Part shown: piece by piece, positions 1 through 13,251 of the stretch
Layout of the letters: every line of letters starts with the position of its first letter
Numbering within the stretch: position 1 is the stretch's first letter
DNA from: Tamarix chinensis
Lineage: Eukaryota; Streptophyta; Magnoliopsida; Caryophyllales; Tamaricaceae
NCBI GenBank assembly: GCA_030549775.1
Contig: CM060172.1
Coordinates: forward strand, 127,957,122 to 128,021,121
Direction: 5' to 3'
Length of the DNA stretch: 64,000 nt
Notes under the pieces: model-generated
Told to the model about the DNA's origin: nothing
Database searches by the model: none
The model's input: the letters and a program-made list of their open reading frames with translations, nothing else
Translations under genes and position numbers: made by a program

Positions 1-229
1 CTAAGGCTAAGAAAATGAAATACAACTTGAAAGAAATTCAACACACACAAATCAGAGTAGCGCATCAAATCGTTTACAAGAATAAAATCCACCAACGGTG
101 GTTACAGTAACATATAACATTAAAACCAGGAATTTAAAGAGAAAGAGAAAACCCTAACGATACCGGATAACTCCTTACTCTCTTTCCCGTAGCCCACTTG
201 AGTAGCACCTGAAAATACCTGCAAGGGCA

Positions 230-287
230 CTGCCCATTGAATAGGCAGGGCCCCCATAAAGGGAATCCCTTCAGTACTACGGTACTG
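230..287 (-). repeat. Three-hairpin block near LTR 3' end
   Basis: Three successive inverted repeats lie in 58 bases: CTGCC...GGCAG (230-248), GGGA-A-TCCC (261-269) and CAGTAC-TACG-GTACTG (272-287). Matching blocks occur at the equivalent place in four other LTRs of the window, with different bases but paired arms. Role unknown. Confidence 0.6.
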
Positions 288-519
288 AGTAACCCTTTAA
301 TACCACACTTAAAGACAGACCCGCATACGGCACATAATGCAAGTTACGCACATAAATAATGAGAGGTGCATACATAACAATAACACGTAACACAAGTTAT
401 AATTCACGATCGATATCTTTGGGCCTTAAGCCATGTCATAGTGTAAGATCAATACATTCTGGCCTTAAGCCATTATTCCATCATCATTCAATCAATATCA
501 TATTTTATGTCCATGTGAG

Positions 520-975
520 TGCGAGAACCCCACTATTATAGTTGGTGGACCGGATGTCGACACACAGGGCAAAACGCCTCTGACCACTATTATTGCCGAT
601 GGACCGAAAGGTAAACACACAGGGCAGAACGCACCTGACCACTATTATTTGCCGGTGGACCGGTCTGGCCCCGACTCATATGGTGTTCCACTATAAGTGA
701 TTAGTATTTTTCCATAATCTTATTCACATACAATACTGGTTTTATTGAGCTCGGGACCCCCACTATTTTAGCCGGTGGACCGGAATATATATAAAATCAT
801 CATCCAGGGCACAACGCTCCTGGCCACTATTATAACCGGTGGACCGGTACTCATAATCACATACCAGGGCAACACGCTCCTGGAACACTATTATATCCGG
901 TGGACCGGTACTCAATATCACATACCAGGGCAACACGCTCCTGGACCACTATTATAACCGGTGGACCGGTACTCA
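520..975 (-). repeat. LTR array of GGTCCACCGG...AATAGTGG units
   Basis: About seven copies of a 45-60 base unit appear as CCACTATTAT...GGTGGACCGG on the + strand, each joined to a short block related to CAGGGC(A)AAACGC-TCCTGACC. A spacer ending in TTCCACTATAAGTGATTAGTA splits them into two groups, as in the other LTRs. Confidence 0.75.
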
Positions 976-1599
976 ATATCATAATCATCTGGGCCCAACT
1001 CATTAATATTCCACTTTCAATAATAGTATCTTTCCATTTCTTTAATCAGCACATCAACCATATTTATTTGCCTCGATTGGGAGATCGATAACCCGGGACA
1101 CAAAGGTACACCGGTCGTACCGGTGCATATCAGCTACTCAGTACCCTTCAACCATGAACCCAAGGACGCAAAGATACCCTGGTCGTACTGGTGCATAAAG
1201 CTAACTCAGTACCCTACCGACAAGGACACCTAATCCATAAGTATGCATACCCCCTAACTAGGTTCGTAGAGCTAAAAAGAGTAAGATATAGGGCCTGGAT
1301 GGGGCACAAAGGCACACCAGCAAATACCAGAATAATCGTGGACTAAACCACGTCCTTAGGGTAGCGACCCCTAAGGAGTCACCATTCCCGATCTCGAGGT
1401 CTTTCACTTTAAGTAATAGTGTCTTAATTAAGGTGATCACGAAAAGCACGGTAATCAGATACTTATTCACTTTCAATCGTTCTGATATCATTAGTCATCT
1501 CTTATTCGGATGATTATCCAGGATACCACAGAGAAACCATTAAGGCCATACTAATTATCAAATACTCTTACTTGGTTAATCAGTATTATTTGAATCATA

Positions 1600-2730
1600 T
1601 TATAATGTCCCACAATCATAACAATATGTTAGGTACAAATTACTCCTTAACCCCTTACTTATATAATTGCTAAGTATCCATTCCTTACTTGATAAATTAC
1701 CATATTACCCTTAAGGTTGCGTAATTACCAAATTACCCTTTGTCCAATTTAGATTACCAAATTATCTCATACACTTTTTAGATCACCATTCACCCCTCAT
1801 AATTACTACACTTATCATATTTCCCATTTGGTTGGTTATATTACCAAATCACCCTTCTCCTTCGTTATAATTACAAAACTGCCCTTGAGTTGGATAATTA
1901 CTAAATTACCCTCCTTCATTATCATGATTACTATTTTACCCCTTTAGTTGGTTAAATAATTATCACTTTATCCTTTAGACGCTTAAATTACCGATTTGCC
2001 CCTTTAGTTAGATAATTCACTAAATTGCCCTTCTCCATTATTAAAATTACCATAATGCCCTTTAATTGGTTAATTTACCAAATTACCCTTCTATAGTATC
2101 ATACTTATCCAATTGCCCTTCTACAATCATAATTTAATCACTAAATTATCTTTCATCGTTATCATAATTACCACGTTACCCCTATTCCCAAGTTTACCAT
2201 AAATATCCTCTTAACTTCAAAATTACCCTTTTACCCCTTACATCCAATTTTACCATAATATCCTTTTATTTATGAAAATTACCACCATACATCTGTTACT
2301 TTACAAATTACTATTTTACCCCCTTCACATCCAAGATTACCATCTTTATCTTTCCTTACATAATTACCATTTTGCCCTTCTTTTCCAAATTACCATATTA
2401 CCCCTTTACTTATAAATTTTCACTTCGCCATTCACTTATAAAATTTACCATATTACCCTTTACTTATGAAATTACGATTTTGCCCCTCTACCTCCAAAAT
2501 TACCATAATGCCCTTTTTACTTGAACAATTACCATAATGCCCTCCTTCATCCAAAATTACTATTTTACCCCTACTTCCAAAATTACCATTTTACCCTTCT
2601 TTCTCACAACTTACAATTTTATCCTTTACTTATAAATTATCATTTAACCCCTTTATTTTTAAATTACCAAAATACCCTTTTACTTATAAAATTACCGAAA
2701 TACCCTTTTCGCTTATAAAATTTCCATTCA
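1600..2730 (-). repeat. Degenerate minisatellite of ATTACC(A/C)...TTACCC units inside LTR
   Basis: More than 1 kb consists of variable 20-35 base units built from AAATTACCATTTTACCC-like phrases, with no open reading frame and strong base bias. It sits between the CT-rich leader and the GGTCCACCGG array, the place filled by (TTA)n in the other long LTRs. Confidence 0.7.
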
Positions 2731-3359
2731 ACCCTTTTATTCACCATTTTTATGAATTTACTAACACTACATAAAATAATGATATTAATACTTCATTTTT
2801 ATCATCTAAGTCCACCAACTTGTCATTTTTCAACATAATACTCATTAGCAACTACACACATTGATTTATATACCTCATAAGTATAATTACTAAAATACCC
2901 TTAAACAATAACATCATTCATGCATTAACAACATGGTACATCATAAACAAGTATTTAACATTTCTATCCATATTTCAACTCCTTTATTTAACATACCTAC
3001 ATATGGCACAAAAGTTATCATGCTTTTTCTTTTTAACAAACAATATAAGAAACCATAAACATATCATGCTAAGCATACAAAACATGCATAAAATCATACT
3101 AAACCCTAAATGTGCTAGCATGCGTTTTTCCATATATTTAAGGGAGGATTAACGGTTAACTTAATCCCGCAAAATATCAAATCTTACCAAGCATAATTAG
3201 CAACTCAACACCTAAAAATAATATCCATCTTTATTGTTAGAAATAAGAAGTTAAAAAGGATAAAACTTTATAAAACAAATTTATTTAATAATAATACACT
3301 TTAATTAAATATGGATATACCTCAAAACTTTTCCAAATGAAATCCAAAACAAGGGGGAG

Positions 3360-3383
3360 CTCACGCTGCATGAGCAGCGTGAG
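3360..3383. repeat. Perfect 10-bp inverted repeat
   Basis: CTCACGCTGC and GCAGCGTGAG flank a 4-base ATGA loop. The arms are perfect and GC-rich in an otherwise mixed stretch of the LTR leader. Role unknown. Confidence 0.6.
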
Positions 3384-3399
3384 TTTCATGCATAATCAT

Positions 3400-4560
3400 G
3401 GGGAGAAAAGGGCTCAAAGAGGGTGAAGGGAGAAAAATCGATTATTTTCGGGTTAGGGTATTTAGGCTAGAAAAGAAGGTGGTTGAGGGAGGTTTCAAGG
3501 CAGGGGAATGGTGTAGAAGTGAAGAGGGGTTGTAGGTGGAGGCTAAGGGTGGTTTCGAGGCGACTCAAGGTGGCGGAGACGGCGGCGAAGGTGGCTGCCA
3601 AGATGGGTCGAGGGAAAGGGGCTGTGAAGGAAGGAAAAGGAGAGGGAAAAATGGAGGGGTTCAAGGGCTATTTTCGGCCAACTAATGGATGGCGGTTGTA
3701 GAGGGGGTTGCAGGGTGTCGAACGGTGGGTTGGGTGGCGGCAGAGGTGGCCGAACGGAGGCGGAAGCGGCGGTTGCAGGTGGCTCGGCGGTAAGGGGGAA
3801 AAGCTGGGAAGAAAAAGGAAGAGGAGGAGAAGGGAGGAAGTGTAGGGCTAGAGGGGCTGCGTGTTGGTGTAGGGTGGTAGTAGGCGGGGGCAGAAGGCGG
3901 CGCAGGGATTGGTCTTGGTGGTTCGAGCGGCGGCGGGCGGCGGTGATAAAAAAAAAGGGGAACGAATGGGAGGAGGAGAAAAGGGAGAAGAGGCTCGGGA
4001 GGAAGAGATGAGGCTCGAAAAAATGGGGAAATGAAAGGCTTGGGAGCTGAAGAAAAAGAAGAGGGAGAAGAGGGTGGCAGGGTGGTCGGTTGGCAGGGAG
4101 AAGGAAAGGGAGAAGAGGGAAAGAAACCAGGGCATGCGGGGTGTGGTCCAAGAGCCGGTTTGGCTCGAAAAAGGAAAGAAAATGACTGGGGAAGAGAGAT
4201 AGGGAGAGGGAGGTAGGTGGTGGCAGCTGCAGGGTGGCGGTCGGCACTCGAAAATGGCAGAAAAGAGTCGGGCGTGGGAGGAGAAGAGAGGAGAAGAAGA
4301 AAGGGACTGGCGGGCGGCTGGACCGACGCAGAAAAAGAAGGGAGACGACTGGTCCAGGGGGGAAAAAGGAGGTTGGGCTGGGGCGTGCATCAGGCGTGAG
4401 GGGAGGAAAGGAGGGCTGGAGCGTGTAGGGCGAACGGGCCCGTGGCCCAAGCAGGGGAGAGGGGGCGGTGCAGGCCGGGCGGACGGCCCAAGGAGGAGGA
4501 AAAGGGAAAAAAAAGAGAAGAAAGGAAAAAGTGTAAAAAGGGAAATGGAAAAAATAGTAA
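3400..4560 (-). other. CT-rich LTR leader (purine-rich on + strand)
   Basis: This stretch is GC-rich and strongly purine-biased on the + strand. It corresponds to the CT-rich leader of the other LTRs. Long open frames on both strands (for example about 3543-4247 on the minus strand) encode low-complexity Pro/Ser/Leu or Arg/Gly/Glu protein and show no domain, so I treat them as by-products of composition. Confidence 0.55.
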
Positions 4561-7500
4561 AATAAATTAAATTAATTTATAAAATTATAAAATGTAATAT
4601 TCTTGGTAAATTATTTAATTTAATAATTTAATTCATTATAATCTAATATATTAATTTAAAAAGGATAAGGTTAGTAAAATAGTAGTTTGAAAATTATTTA
4701 AATAAAAATAGCATGATAGAATAAAAAATTATCTATTTTAATTTACTAAATATTCCCGTCCAAATTTATATACTCAAAAATCCATAAATTAATTAAATTA
4801 AATAATTCTAAAAGCTAATTTATTTCAAATAAAAGCTATTTATTAAATTATTAGTTTTCTAAAAATTTGGGGTATTACACTCATATTTAATGTGTATATT
4901 TGAACTTTTTGTGTTTTTTTATGATCTCGTAAGCTTGTTCAAAATACTAAGCCAAGTAGTTGGTAAAAAGTCACTATTTATCATTCTAGTATATTTTAAT
5001 CGCGTGCTTTGAGCCTTGAAAAGTCCTTTATGGTTATCTAAATTTCACAAAAATTTACATAACACATTACGTTAGTATTATTGAGCTAAAAATAATCCAA
5101 AAATATTATTTTATTATTCATATAATTTCTTAATTTATTTAGATATTTTTTTGGATCATAAAAGTCATTAAATTTAACTTTTCTTCCTTTATTTCTTATC
5201 TAATCTTGTAAGTGAATATACCATGCTTTCATTATTGATTAGGGTGATTGAGAGACTTCCATTTTCATGCCGTGTGTCCTGTTCCACCTTTTTGGTTGTA
5301 GCAAATTTGAAATTTTCCTCCTTTAATCACAATTTACCCTTTTAACCTTAATAACTTAGCATATAATTATTTCTTCCTTCTTAGCTAGTTATTTGTGATG
5401 AGAATAAGTGACTCGCCCTTTTGGGATTCTACATGTGGTGCACCCTCCTTTATCTTTTGATAAAATATCTTATACATTATTAACACTCAAGCTTCTTAAA
5501 ACACTTAACCGTTAAGACTTCAACCTTAATCATTTGGTGTGTCATATTCTTCCCTTCTTCCCTCCTCTTGTTTGATTTTTCCTTCTCCTTTACCTTATCT
5601 CCCTATGCACTACTTTTCTCCTTCCTTGTCCCCTTTTATTATTAACTTCCATCTTCTACATTCCCTTAATCTAGCCTTCATGTATTGTTAGCTAAGTAAA
5701 GGAGTTTATGTCTAGGTTAAGTGTGAAGACCTTAAGCTTGTTCTCTTTTTTATTGTGTGTTTTGAAGGTTTTACAAGAGGATATTTATTCTAACCTTTGA
5801 ATGGATTTATTTTTTCTTTATTTTCTTTTTGGGAATGTAAGTAAACCATACTGTAACATTTAGATGGTAGAAGTAGAGTGTTGTATGCTCAATTGATGAT
5901 TTGAGCCATTTTTGGCCTTTATGCTCTTTCTCAAAATTTTGGATATTTTTAGAGGTTTTTTTGGGTTAAATCTAATTTTATGAGTTTATTTATACCATTT
6001 TTTATACGTAACATGTTTAGGTTTGAGCATGCTAAAGTTATGTTTGTTTTGGTTGAATTTTGAGTATGTTTAGGGGTAAAATGATCGACTTGCATTTTAG
6101 GTGCATTTTTATGGTTTTTGTGAGTTCTATTGTGTTAATGGTTATCAAAATTTTAAGAATGCAAAGTTTAGTGGTTTAATTTCAAGTATGTTAGGTTTTA
6201 TTGCAAAGTCATGATTTAAGCCCCTTTAGGGGTAGAACTATCATTTTACATGTTGTAAGTCTTGTTTTACTGAATTTTAAGTTCTAATGGGTTTTAATCA
6301 TGGTAAAACTATTTATATTTGAGTTCTATAATTTTTGGCAATTAGTTAGTAGTTATTATCGAATTTTCTAAGTAGTAACATATGAATAGTAAGGAAAATA
6401 TGAATGATAAAAACAATTATGAATATTGTAAATAGTGATTACCTAGGTTTAATTAATATTGGATTTAATATGGTATTTATACCTAAATTAGAAATATCTT
6501 AGAGGTTATTAGTGACCATTCATCGTAACCGTTGACTTTAGCCTTCATGGTAGTATTTGAGTGAGAATAGTTAATTGATGTGAATAGTAATTTTTAGCAA
6601 TAAGAGATATTTAGCTTTTGCGAAATTAACTATTGGTATAATTTGATGCTTTCTGCCCGTTGTAAGTAGTATCTTATAAATAGTATCTTTTTTATATTTT
6701 CATGTGGACTTATTATGTAGTGTTATGACTAATTATACCCGAGTTTTTGGTTAAGAGAATGTACTTAACATGAATCCTAGAATCATGACAATTTGTTGAG
6801 AAATTGTTAATTGGTGGGGTTATAGCTTAAAGCATAATCTTTGTCCCTTCTAGGTGGGCCTTGTTGAAGCTCGAGTGTTTAAGAGTTTATGAGAGTTTAA
6901 GTTAAAGTATGGACATGAGGATCATTTGCTAAGAAATAAGAGATTGAATTGTGGTGGGATGGGGGATAAGGACCTAACCTTTCATCTTCCATGGCTAAGT
7001 ATAGACGTGATTTTCTTGAACAATGAGCCTAAAATTGAGTGTGTTTCTTAGACTAGAGATATTGGAATGAAATTTGGGTCAAAGGGTCCATTTAAACTTC
7101 ATATGTTAAATCACAAACTCCACGAGGGTACACATAATTGAGGATTTGGGTTATAGTTGTTGTGTTCATACGACTAATGATTGTGTGGTTTCCTTGAAAA
7201 TGGATCAGGGGAGTAGGTAAAGTTATGACTTCCTCGATGTGGGATCTTGTAAGCAGATTGTTTTTCCTCTAGAGTAGAGTTCAAGCCTCTTACTATAATT
7301 CTTGCTTGTCAGATGGTGAATTATTCATAGATAGGATGAATGAGATGAGTTGGTGTTGTTACATATGAATGCATGTTATGTTTCTATATGCATGATCCTG
7401 TGTTTTTTCATTAACTGTGCTATGTGAGTATGCTACTTTTTTTATAAGAGTTGTGCTTTACTTAGTACAAGAAATTTGTATTGATACTACGCCATTTTAG

Positions 7501-8936
7501 TTCATTGGTGAAAAAATGCATTTTCACAATATATATATATATTTGTAGTTTTTGCTTCTTTTTCATATTTTGGTTTCAAAAAAACTTTAATATGTAATAT
7601 TTTTATATATATTTAGGCTCCTAAAATTATTCCACATATTTCCATAAATTTTCATATTTTTTTAAAATATAATTGTTATTTTTTTCAATAAGTGTCAATT
7701 ATTTGACTTTCTTACAATTTAATTATTAAAAATAAACTATAACAAATCTGGTAACCATTAATTTTATTCCTAAATATCCTTTTAACTAACATAAATCATC
7801 ATATAATTTATTTACCTTTCACCCAACTAAAAAGTGCATAAAAGTACCATAATCATAAGTTTATGATATTTCTTGAGCACATTCAACCATAGCCTAATAT
7901 CTTTCATACACCCTTAATCTTAACATTTGAGTGAGTCAAAAGTCAAACAAAAAATTCTCTCCACACTCCTTCCTCTCATATCTTACTCTATTTTTGCCAA
8001 ATCATGTGTCCCATTGAAAATCTCATATAAAATCATGAGATTTCAGTAGACAAATGAAGGTAATTTTTTCACTACTTTTAACACATCACTCTCTCTTTGG
8101 TTGTCTTATTTTTTCAGCTTTTGTATTATTTTAAATATTACATTGTATACTATAACTATCCACCCTTTTCATCCATGAAATCAAGCCTCTTCACTCTTCT
8201 ACCCCTCCCCCCCGGTTTTTGATCCTTAACCAGTTGCCAATTGCAATGAAGTTGGTTTTTTTCGTGACTTCCAGTAGCTACCATGCCTCAGCCTTGATTC
8301 TCATTTGGTGTTATTCCTTGCATCTTATGCTTCATCTAGGAACCTATTTTACCTAACAAATTGTGCTCATTCCATCTTCTTTTTTCCTCACTTTTTTTTT
8401 TTACCTTGCCAACCATTTCTTGTGAAATTATTGTTGTTGTTACATTTTATTTTGTTAGAAAAGTCTTATCTTATCTTTCTTCTTGTTTTCCTTTCTATTA
8501 ACTCTTCAACACCTTGATCTTTCATTCCATGACGGTGGTTTCCAATCCATTATATTCAAGATTAATTTATTTTATTTTCATTTCTTTTTCTTTCATCCTT
8601 ACTTATTTTATTATGCTTTTTAATCTATTTTCTCGAAGGCAACCAAGTAGTTTAGAAGAGGATTTGCTAGCTTATTGATTTTCTTAACATTGCTTAGAGC
8701 ATATGATTAGGTTAATAATCTAACCTTTAGAAATAAATTTTTAACATGTTATTTGTTTTTTTATTAGTTAAATTCAACCATGATGTTATTAATTAGGAAA
8801 ATGGCATGAGAAAATGTTTAAAGTGTAAGCATAATTTATTTTCATGATTCTATGTATCTTATACTTTTTTATGAATTATTTATGAAATATGTCATTTCTT
8901 AATAATTAATGTTTTTTTTATTACCATGAAATCACA

Positions 8937-8964
8937 CAAAACACACACACACACACACACACAC
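8937..8964. repeat. (CA)n microsatellite
   Basis: About 14 uninterrupted CA dinucleotides. Confidence 0.95.
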
Positions 8965-9779
8965 ATATTAGCATGCGGTGTTAATGAGTTCATTATGAAG
9001 TTTGGATGAGTATGTCATGATTGACCTTATGGAAGCTTTCAACCATTTGATATTTATGTAAGTTTTTATTATTTTAATTTTTGTTTAATTATGCTATAAT
9101 GTTAGTACTAGTATATAGAAGCTTGAGTATAAAATTGAGGTAAAAAGGAATTAAAATGTACTTAGGGTGTTTAGGGCTTAATATTGGCTAGGGGAGTTTT
9201 GGTCTTTTCAATTGACTTCTGAAAGTTCCCAGAACACCATTAGATTCATCAGGTCTTTTACTTAAACTTTGATGTATAAGATCTTAGGATTTGGAGTTAT
9301 TTAGAGTAAGTTATGATTTTCTAAGGTTTTGAGGCATTTAAGGTTATATAGGGGCATTTTGGTCTTTACACTTCAATTTTGGAAATTTGGGTTTAATATG
9401 TGAATAAAATAAGTTAGTTAAGGAGAATGTTTCATTTGGGCAGTGTTGGATGAGTGAACTTAGGGTTTCTAAGTATAAATGATTAATTTGACATCATATA
9501 GGTAGTTGATCTTCTCACAAAATTTGGTTAATTAATAATCTAATAACAATATTTAATATATTTATATAAGTAAATAATTGATTAATGTGGACCATACATC
9601 ACCATTAGCCTATCATACCTTGTTATGGCTTTAAAATGTGATTAATAACCCTACGGATGCTTTAGCCATTTTATGTGCTATTTGGGTTAACTAAATTTTT
9701 TGAACCTTATATTTACCTTTTCGAATGTTTTAACTTTTGTTGGCTTATGGTCAACTATTGAATTCTATTTACTTTCTGT

Positions 9780-10775
9780 TCACTTTTGACCCTTGTTGTG
9801 GGACAATTAGAATTTATTATATCTTAATTAATAAATAGTTAATTGTGATTATGGTGCTCTTATATGTCTTAAGATGGGTCTTAATATGTTATTACTTTAA
9901 CTATTTGAATAAAATATTAATAATTAAAGTGGAAGACCTAGAGATTGGGAATAATTTACTCTTTAGAATTAACTACCTTAGAGACAATATTAGATCCTTT
10001 GATTTGGTTGGTGGTTTGCTAAGTGCCTCAATGCCTAAACTAAGGCTTTATATCTACTCTAATAAGTTTTCTAAACTTCATAGAGGGCATTAATATTTAA
10101 GAAATATCTCAATGTCCTTGAGTTGCATGGTGAAGGGTACCATGCCACCTTGTGCGCAAGTATGACCGAGGCACATAAGTATGACTAGGTGATAAATTGA
10201 ATCACCTCAAGTAATTAAAAATAAATTAATTGGTTGTGTGGTTTGGTAGTTGTCTTAGTACACTAACCTTATTAACATAAAATGGTTATTGTTGTGGCTT
10301 GGAGTTGCCTCAGTGCACTATCCTTGCATAATAACATGTTTTTGTGGTGGTTTGGTAATTACCTTTTGTACTACCCTTTGGTTAAGTCATGTAATAACTG
10401 GTGTTAGCAAGTATAGAAATTTTATTTGATACAAACACAATAAGGGTTTGTGTGGTGAATTTCTTGTGTTGACAGGACGTTCGAGTGAAATACTAAGCAT
10501 GATTGTATATGTAGGTTCGTGTTAACCTCATCATTGTTATTTTCTTTGATCCCATGTCCCACCATCATGTAAATCTATTAAGCAATGTTATCACATGTGA
10601 CGCTTGTCTTATGTTTTATTTCCATAGTTTATGTTGTCTTACTTAGTATAAGTTGCCTACTAATACTACATTTTTATAATTGGTGTGTCGCACGTGTTTG
10701 ATGATGACTCTGTAAAATTTGTGGAGGTGCCATAGGTGAAGTGACTTGGGTTTTCTTAGATTTGTAGGGTATAAC
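9780..10775 (+). mobile_element. Decayed 3' part of an older related LTR
   Basis: The stretch near 9930-9960 (TTAAAGTGGAAGACCTAGAG... followed by a GGGAAT phrase) matches the minus strand of the first LTR near 1390-1420 (CTTAAAGTGAAAGACCTCGAG). Near 10630-10665 there is a diverged form of the CAGTACG...ACTGA hairpin region. The next LTR begins immediately at 10776, which suggests a younger element landed in or beside this old copy. Confidence 0.45.
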
Positions 10776-11353
10776 TGAAATGCCCCAAAATCCTAATTTC
10801 TATTATCTATTATTAAATAAGATTTTTATGTGGGAGTTTAACCAAAATAATTGATAAGATGAAGTTAATTAGGTTAAACCAAAAAGAAATTTAAAATAGT
10901 TTTAAATAGGAGGAATTGTGGTATTTTAAGCTAATTAAGGATTCTATTTTAGAAATTAATTAAATAAATTACTTTATTTAAATTAAGAAGAATAAAATAG
11001 TTTCAAATTAATATAAACTTAATAAATAATTTAATTGGAAGAAAATTTGAGTATTTTTCCTAATTAGTATGGAGGTTAAGAAAATTTATCTAAAATAGTC
11101 CAAACTAAGCAAAAAGGGATTTATTTAATATCTTATAAATATTAATATTCTAAATAGCCCAAAAATATTCTAAATAATTTATGCAAAATCCCAAAACCCT
11201 AAATAAAGCCTTCCTTTTTCCTTTCTCTTTTTTCTTTTCCTTCTTTTTCCTTTTTCCTACCCTCCCCGCCAAAGTTGGGCCTCGACCGGCCCAACGCCCC
11301 CCTTCCCTTCCTTCTTCTCGCCGCGGCCCAGCGAGCCCAGCCGCCTATGAGTC

Positions 11354-11477
11354 AAAACGCCGCGTTTCGACGCTAAAGTCGCTGAAACGCCGCGTAGCGA
11401 TAAGGGAAAAGATAGTCGTTGCCAGACCGACGCGGACGCCGCGTTTTGCCCAAAAACTCACACAAAACGCAGCGTTT
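11354..11477. promoter_or_regulatory. Four copies of an AAACGCCGCGTTT-like palindrome in LTR U3
   Basis: Near-palindromic motifs occur at 11355-11367 (AAACGCCGCGTTT), 11385-11397 (AAACGCCGCGTAG), 11435-11447 (GACGCCGCGTTTT) and 11464-11477 (AAAACGCAGCGTTT), 360-490 bases upstream of the TATA box. Clustering upstream of a promoter suggests binding sites, but this is inference. Confidence 0.5.
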
Positions 11478-11840
11478 CATTTAAAAAGGGAAATAACTGC
11501 TACCGCCAGGCCGGTTCCCCCTTTCCTTTTCCTTTTTCCTTGGACCGCCGGTCCAGCCCCTTCTTCTTCTTCTCCTTCTTCTTCCTCGTACAGTCGCCTG
11601 TCACCGCCTGCAACGCCAGCCATTGCTCCCGTCTTTTTGTCCCTCTCCACCTCGTTGACTTCCCTGTGGACATGACAAATCAATCGTAGCCCTTCTCCCA
11701 CACGAAATCACTCTCTCTCTCTCTCCCCGACGAGTCTCGGTTTGCAACTGCAGACCTGCTCCGGTCAGCCTCGCCGGACACGCATCCACCTAACCTCCGA
11801 CCTCCCTCGCACCCTTGTCGTTTTCCCGTCCCAATTTCCC

Positions 11841-11847
11841 TATAAAT
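11841..11847 (+). promoter_or_regulatory. TATA box of LTR promoter
   Basis: TATAAAT in the context CCCTATAAATAGCCC. The same box and context occur at 36124 in the solo LTR, and as the reverse complement at 29832-29838, each about 0.8-1.1 kb from the LTR start. Conserved position supports a real RNA polymerase II promoter that sets the U3/R border. Confidence 0.7.
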
Positions 11848-12359
11848 AGCCCTAACCACCGCCTGAATCGGGTTCGAAATTTGGAACCCAGAAAACTAGA
11901 GCCGCACACCGCCCCACCTTTAGCCGCCCTTTCCTCCGCCTTCGGCCACCGTAGCCGCCTGCCCGCACCACCAACATCCTCCCTACACCTCCCTCTACAC
12001 AACCAGACTACTAGCTCCCCCTGCCTTGCTTCGCACGGGTCGCCTTGGCCGCGTGAAATTGCCACCCCGAAACGATCCTTCCAGCCCCTACGCCACCTTC
12101 GCGCCGCCACCGCCGGCCATACCGCCGCTTGCAGCGCCGTCACCACCCCCCAAAATGACCAGGGGATCCTGCTCTACCACCCAACACCTCCCCTTTCCTC
12201 TAGTTTCTCCTTCCCTAGCCTCCACGCCCATTTTTCCCTTTTCTCCCTTCCTCCACCGCCGCCGCCGCGCCGCCGCTACCACCACCTCTTAGTCAGGTTG
12301 CCCAACACCCTGAACCCTAAATCTTAAAAATAAATAAATAAATAAATAAAAATGATTAA

Positions 12360-12803
12360 TGATTTAATATTATTAACTACTATTATTAGTATTATTATGA
12401 TTAATATTAACATTATCATTATTATTACTATATTATTATTATTATTACTAATACTACCACCCTTATTATTATTACTAGGATCCAATCCTCCCCTAAGAAC
12501 TTCTAATTAATGGTATTAAGCAATACAAGACCCTATTAAGTTATTATTATTGTTAATATTGCTAGTATTACTATTATTATCCTTATTATTGCTAGCACTA
12601 CTATTATCGTTACTATTATGATTACTATTATTATTATTATTATCATTATTATTATTACTCTTATTATTATTATTGTTATTATAATTATTATTGTCATTTA
12701 TTACTATTATTTTTATTACTATTATCATTATTATTATTATTATTACCATTATCACATGTGTTACTTTAACTATGACTAATATCCTTAGTACCTTTAATAT
12801 TAC

Positions 12804-12842
<39 letters not shown>

Positions 12843-13110
12843 CACTATTACTACTGGTGTTATTGTTATTATTAATATTATTATTATGAGCATTATTGTC
12901 ATTATTACTACTATTGTCATTATTATTATTATTATTCCCATGTTTATCACTCTAACTATGACTGATGTTGTTATTATCTTTACTATTATTATTATGGTAG
13001 TATTCTTACTATTATTAGTATGATTAACATTATTATTATTATTATTACCCTTATCATTATTATTATTATTATCATTATCGTTACTATTACTATGGTTATG
13101 AGGTTGTTGC

Positions 13111-13141
<31 letters not shown>

Positions 13142-13217
13142 GTTATCATTATTATTATCTTTATTATTTTTATTATCAACATTACTATTATGGTTATTAC
13201 TATTATTATTATTATTA

Positions 13218-13251
<34 letters not shown>

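Larger units (their letters stand above)
1..4879 (-). mobile_element. Long LTR of a Ty3/gypsy-type retrotransposon, 3' end cut by window edge
   Basis: Read on the minus strand, this LTR begins at 4879 with TGTAATACCCC, the same terminal motif as the other long LTRs here, and runs off the left edge. Inside, on the minus strand, it has a CT-rich leader (about 4560-3400), a degenerate ATTACC-type array (about 2730-1600), the GGTCCACCGG/AATAGTGG array (about 975-520) and three short hairpins (287-230). That order matches the better-bounded LTRs at 25909-30868 and 35291-39528, which supports orientation and identity. No internal retrotransposon region is seen on its right side, so it may be a solo LTR or one end of an element lying to the left. 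The target duplication cannot be checked because one end is outside the window. Confidence 0.75.
4880..10775. other. AT-rich spacer made of decayed repeats
   Basis: I see no convincing gene in these 5.9 kb. The DNA is AT-rich with frequent stops in every frame. Part of it is old LTR material of the same group as the flanking LTRs. The 3' portion (about 9780-10775) is annotated separately, and a stretch near 7440-7500 resembles the CAGTACG...ACTGA block of the younger LTRs. Short CT-rich tracts near 5550-5650 and 8170-8520 may be old leaders. Confidence 0.45.

Noticed and set aside
520..975. Regularly spaced repeats resembling a CRISPR array
   Set aside because: Units vary, spacers are themselves repeated, and the context is a plant LTR.
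359..1091. Short frames with repeated DRYSISHTRATRSW-like peptides
   Set aside because: They are translations of the LTR unit array and repeat because the DNA repeats.
3543..4565. Long overlapping frames, up to 234 codons on the minus strand and 108 on the plus strand
   Set aside because: The region is purine/pyrimidine-biased LTR leader. The products are low-complexity Pro/Ser/Leu or Arg/Gly/Glu and match no domain; frames are open on both strands at once.
11181..12327. Open frames of 164 and 170 codons in the LTR leader, with counterparts at 35560-35961 and 36216-36635
   Set aside because: Similar peptides can be read in the two LTRs, but small indels move them between frames. DNA similarity, not a protein frame, is conserved. 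They are likely non-coding LTR leader.
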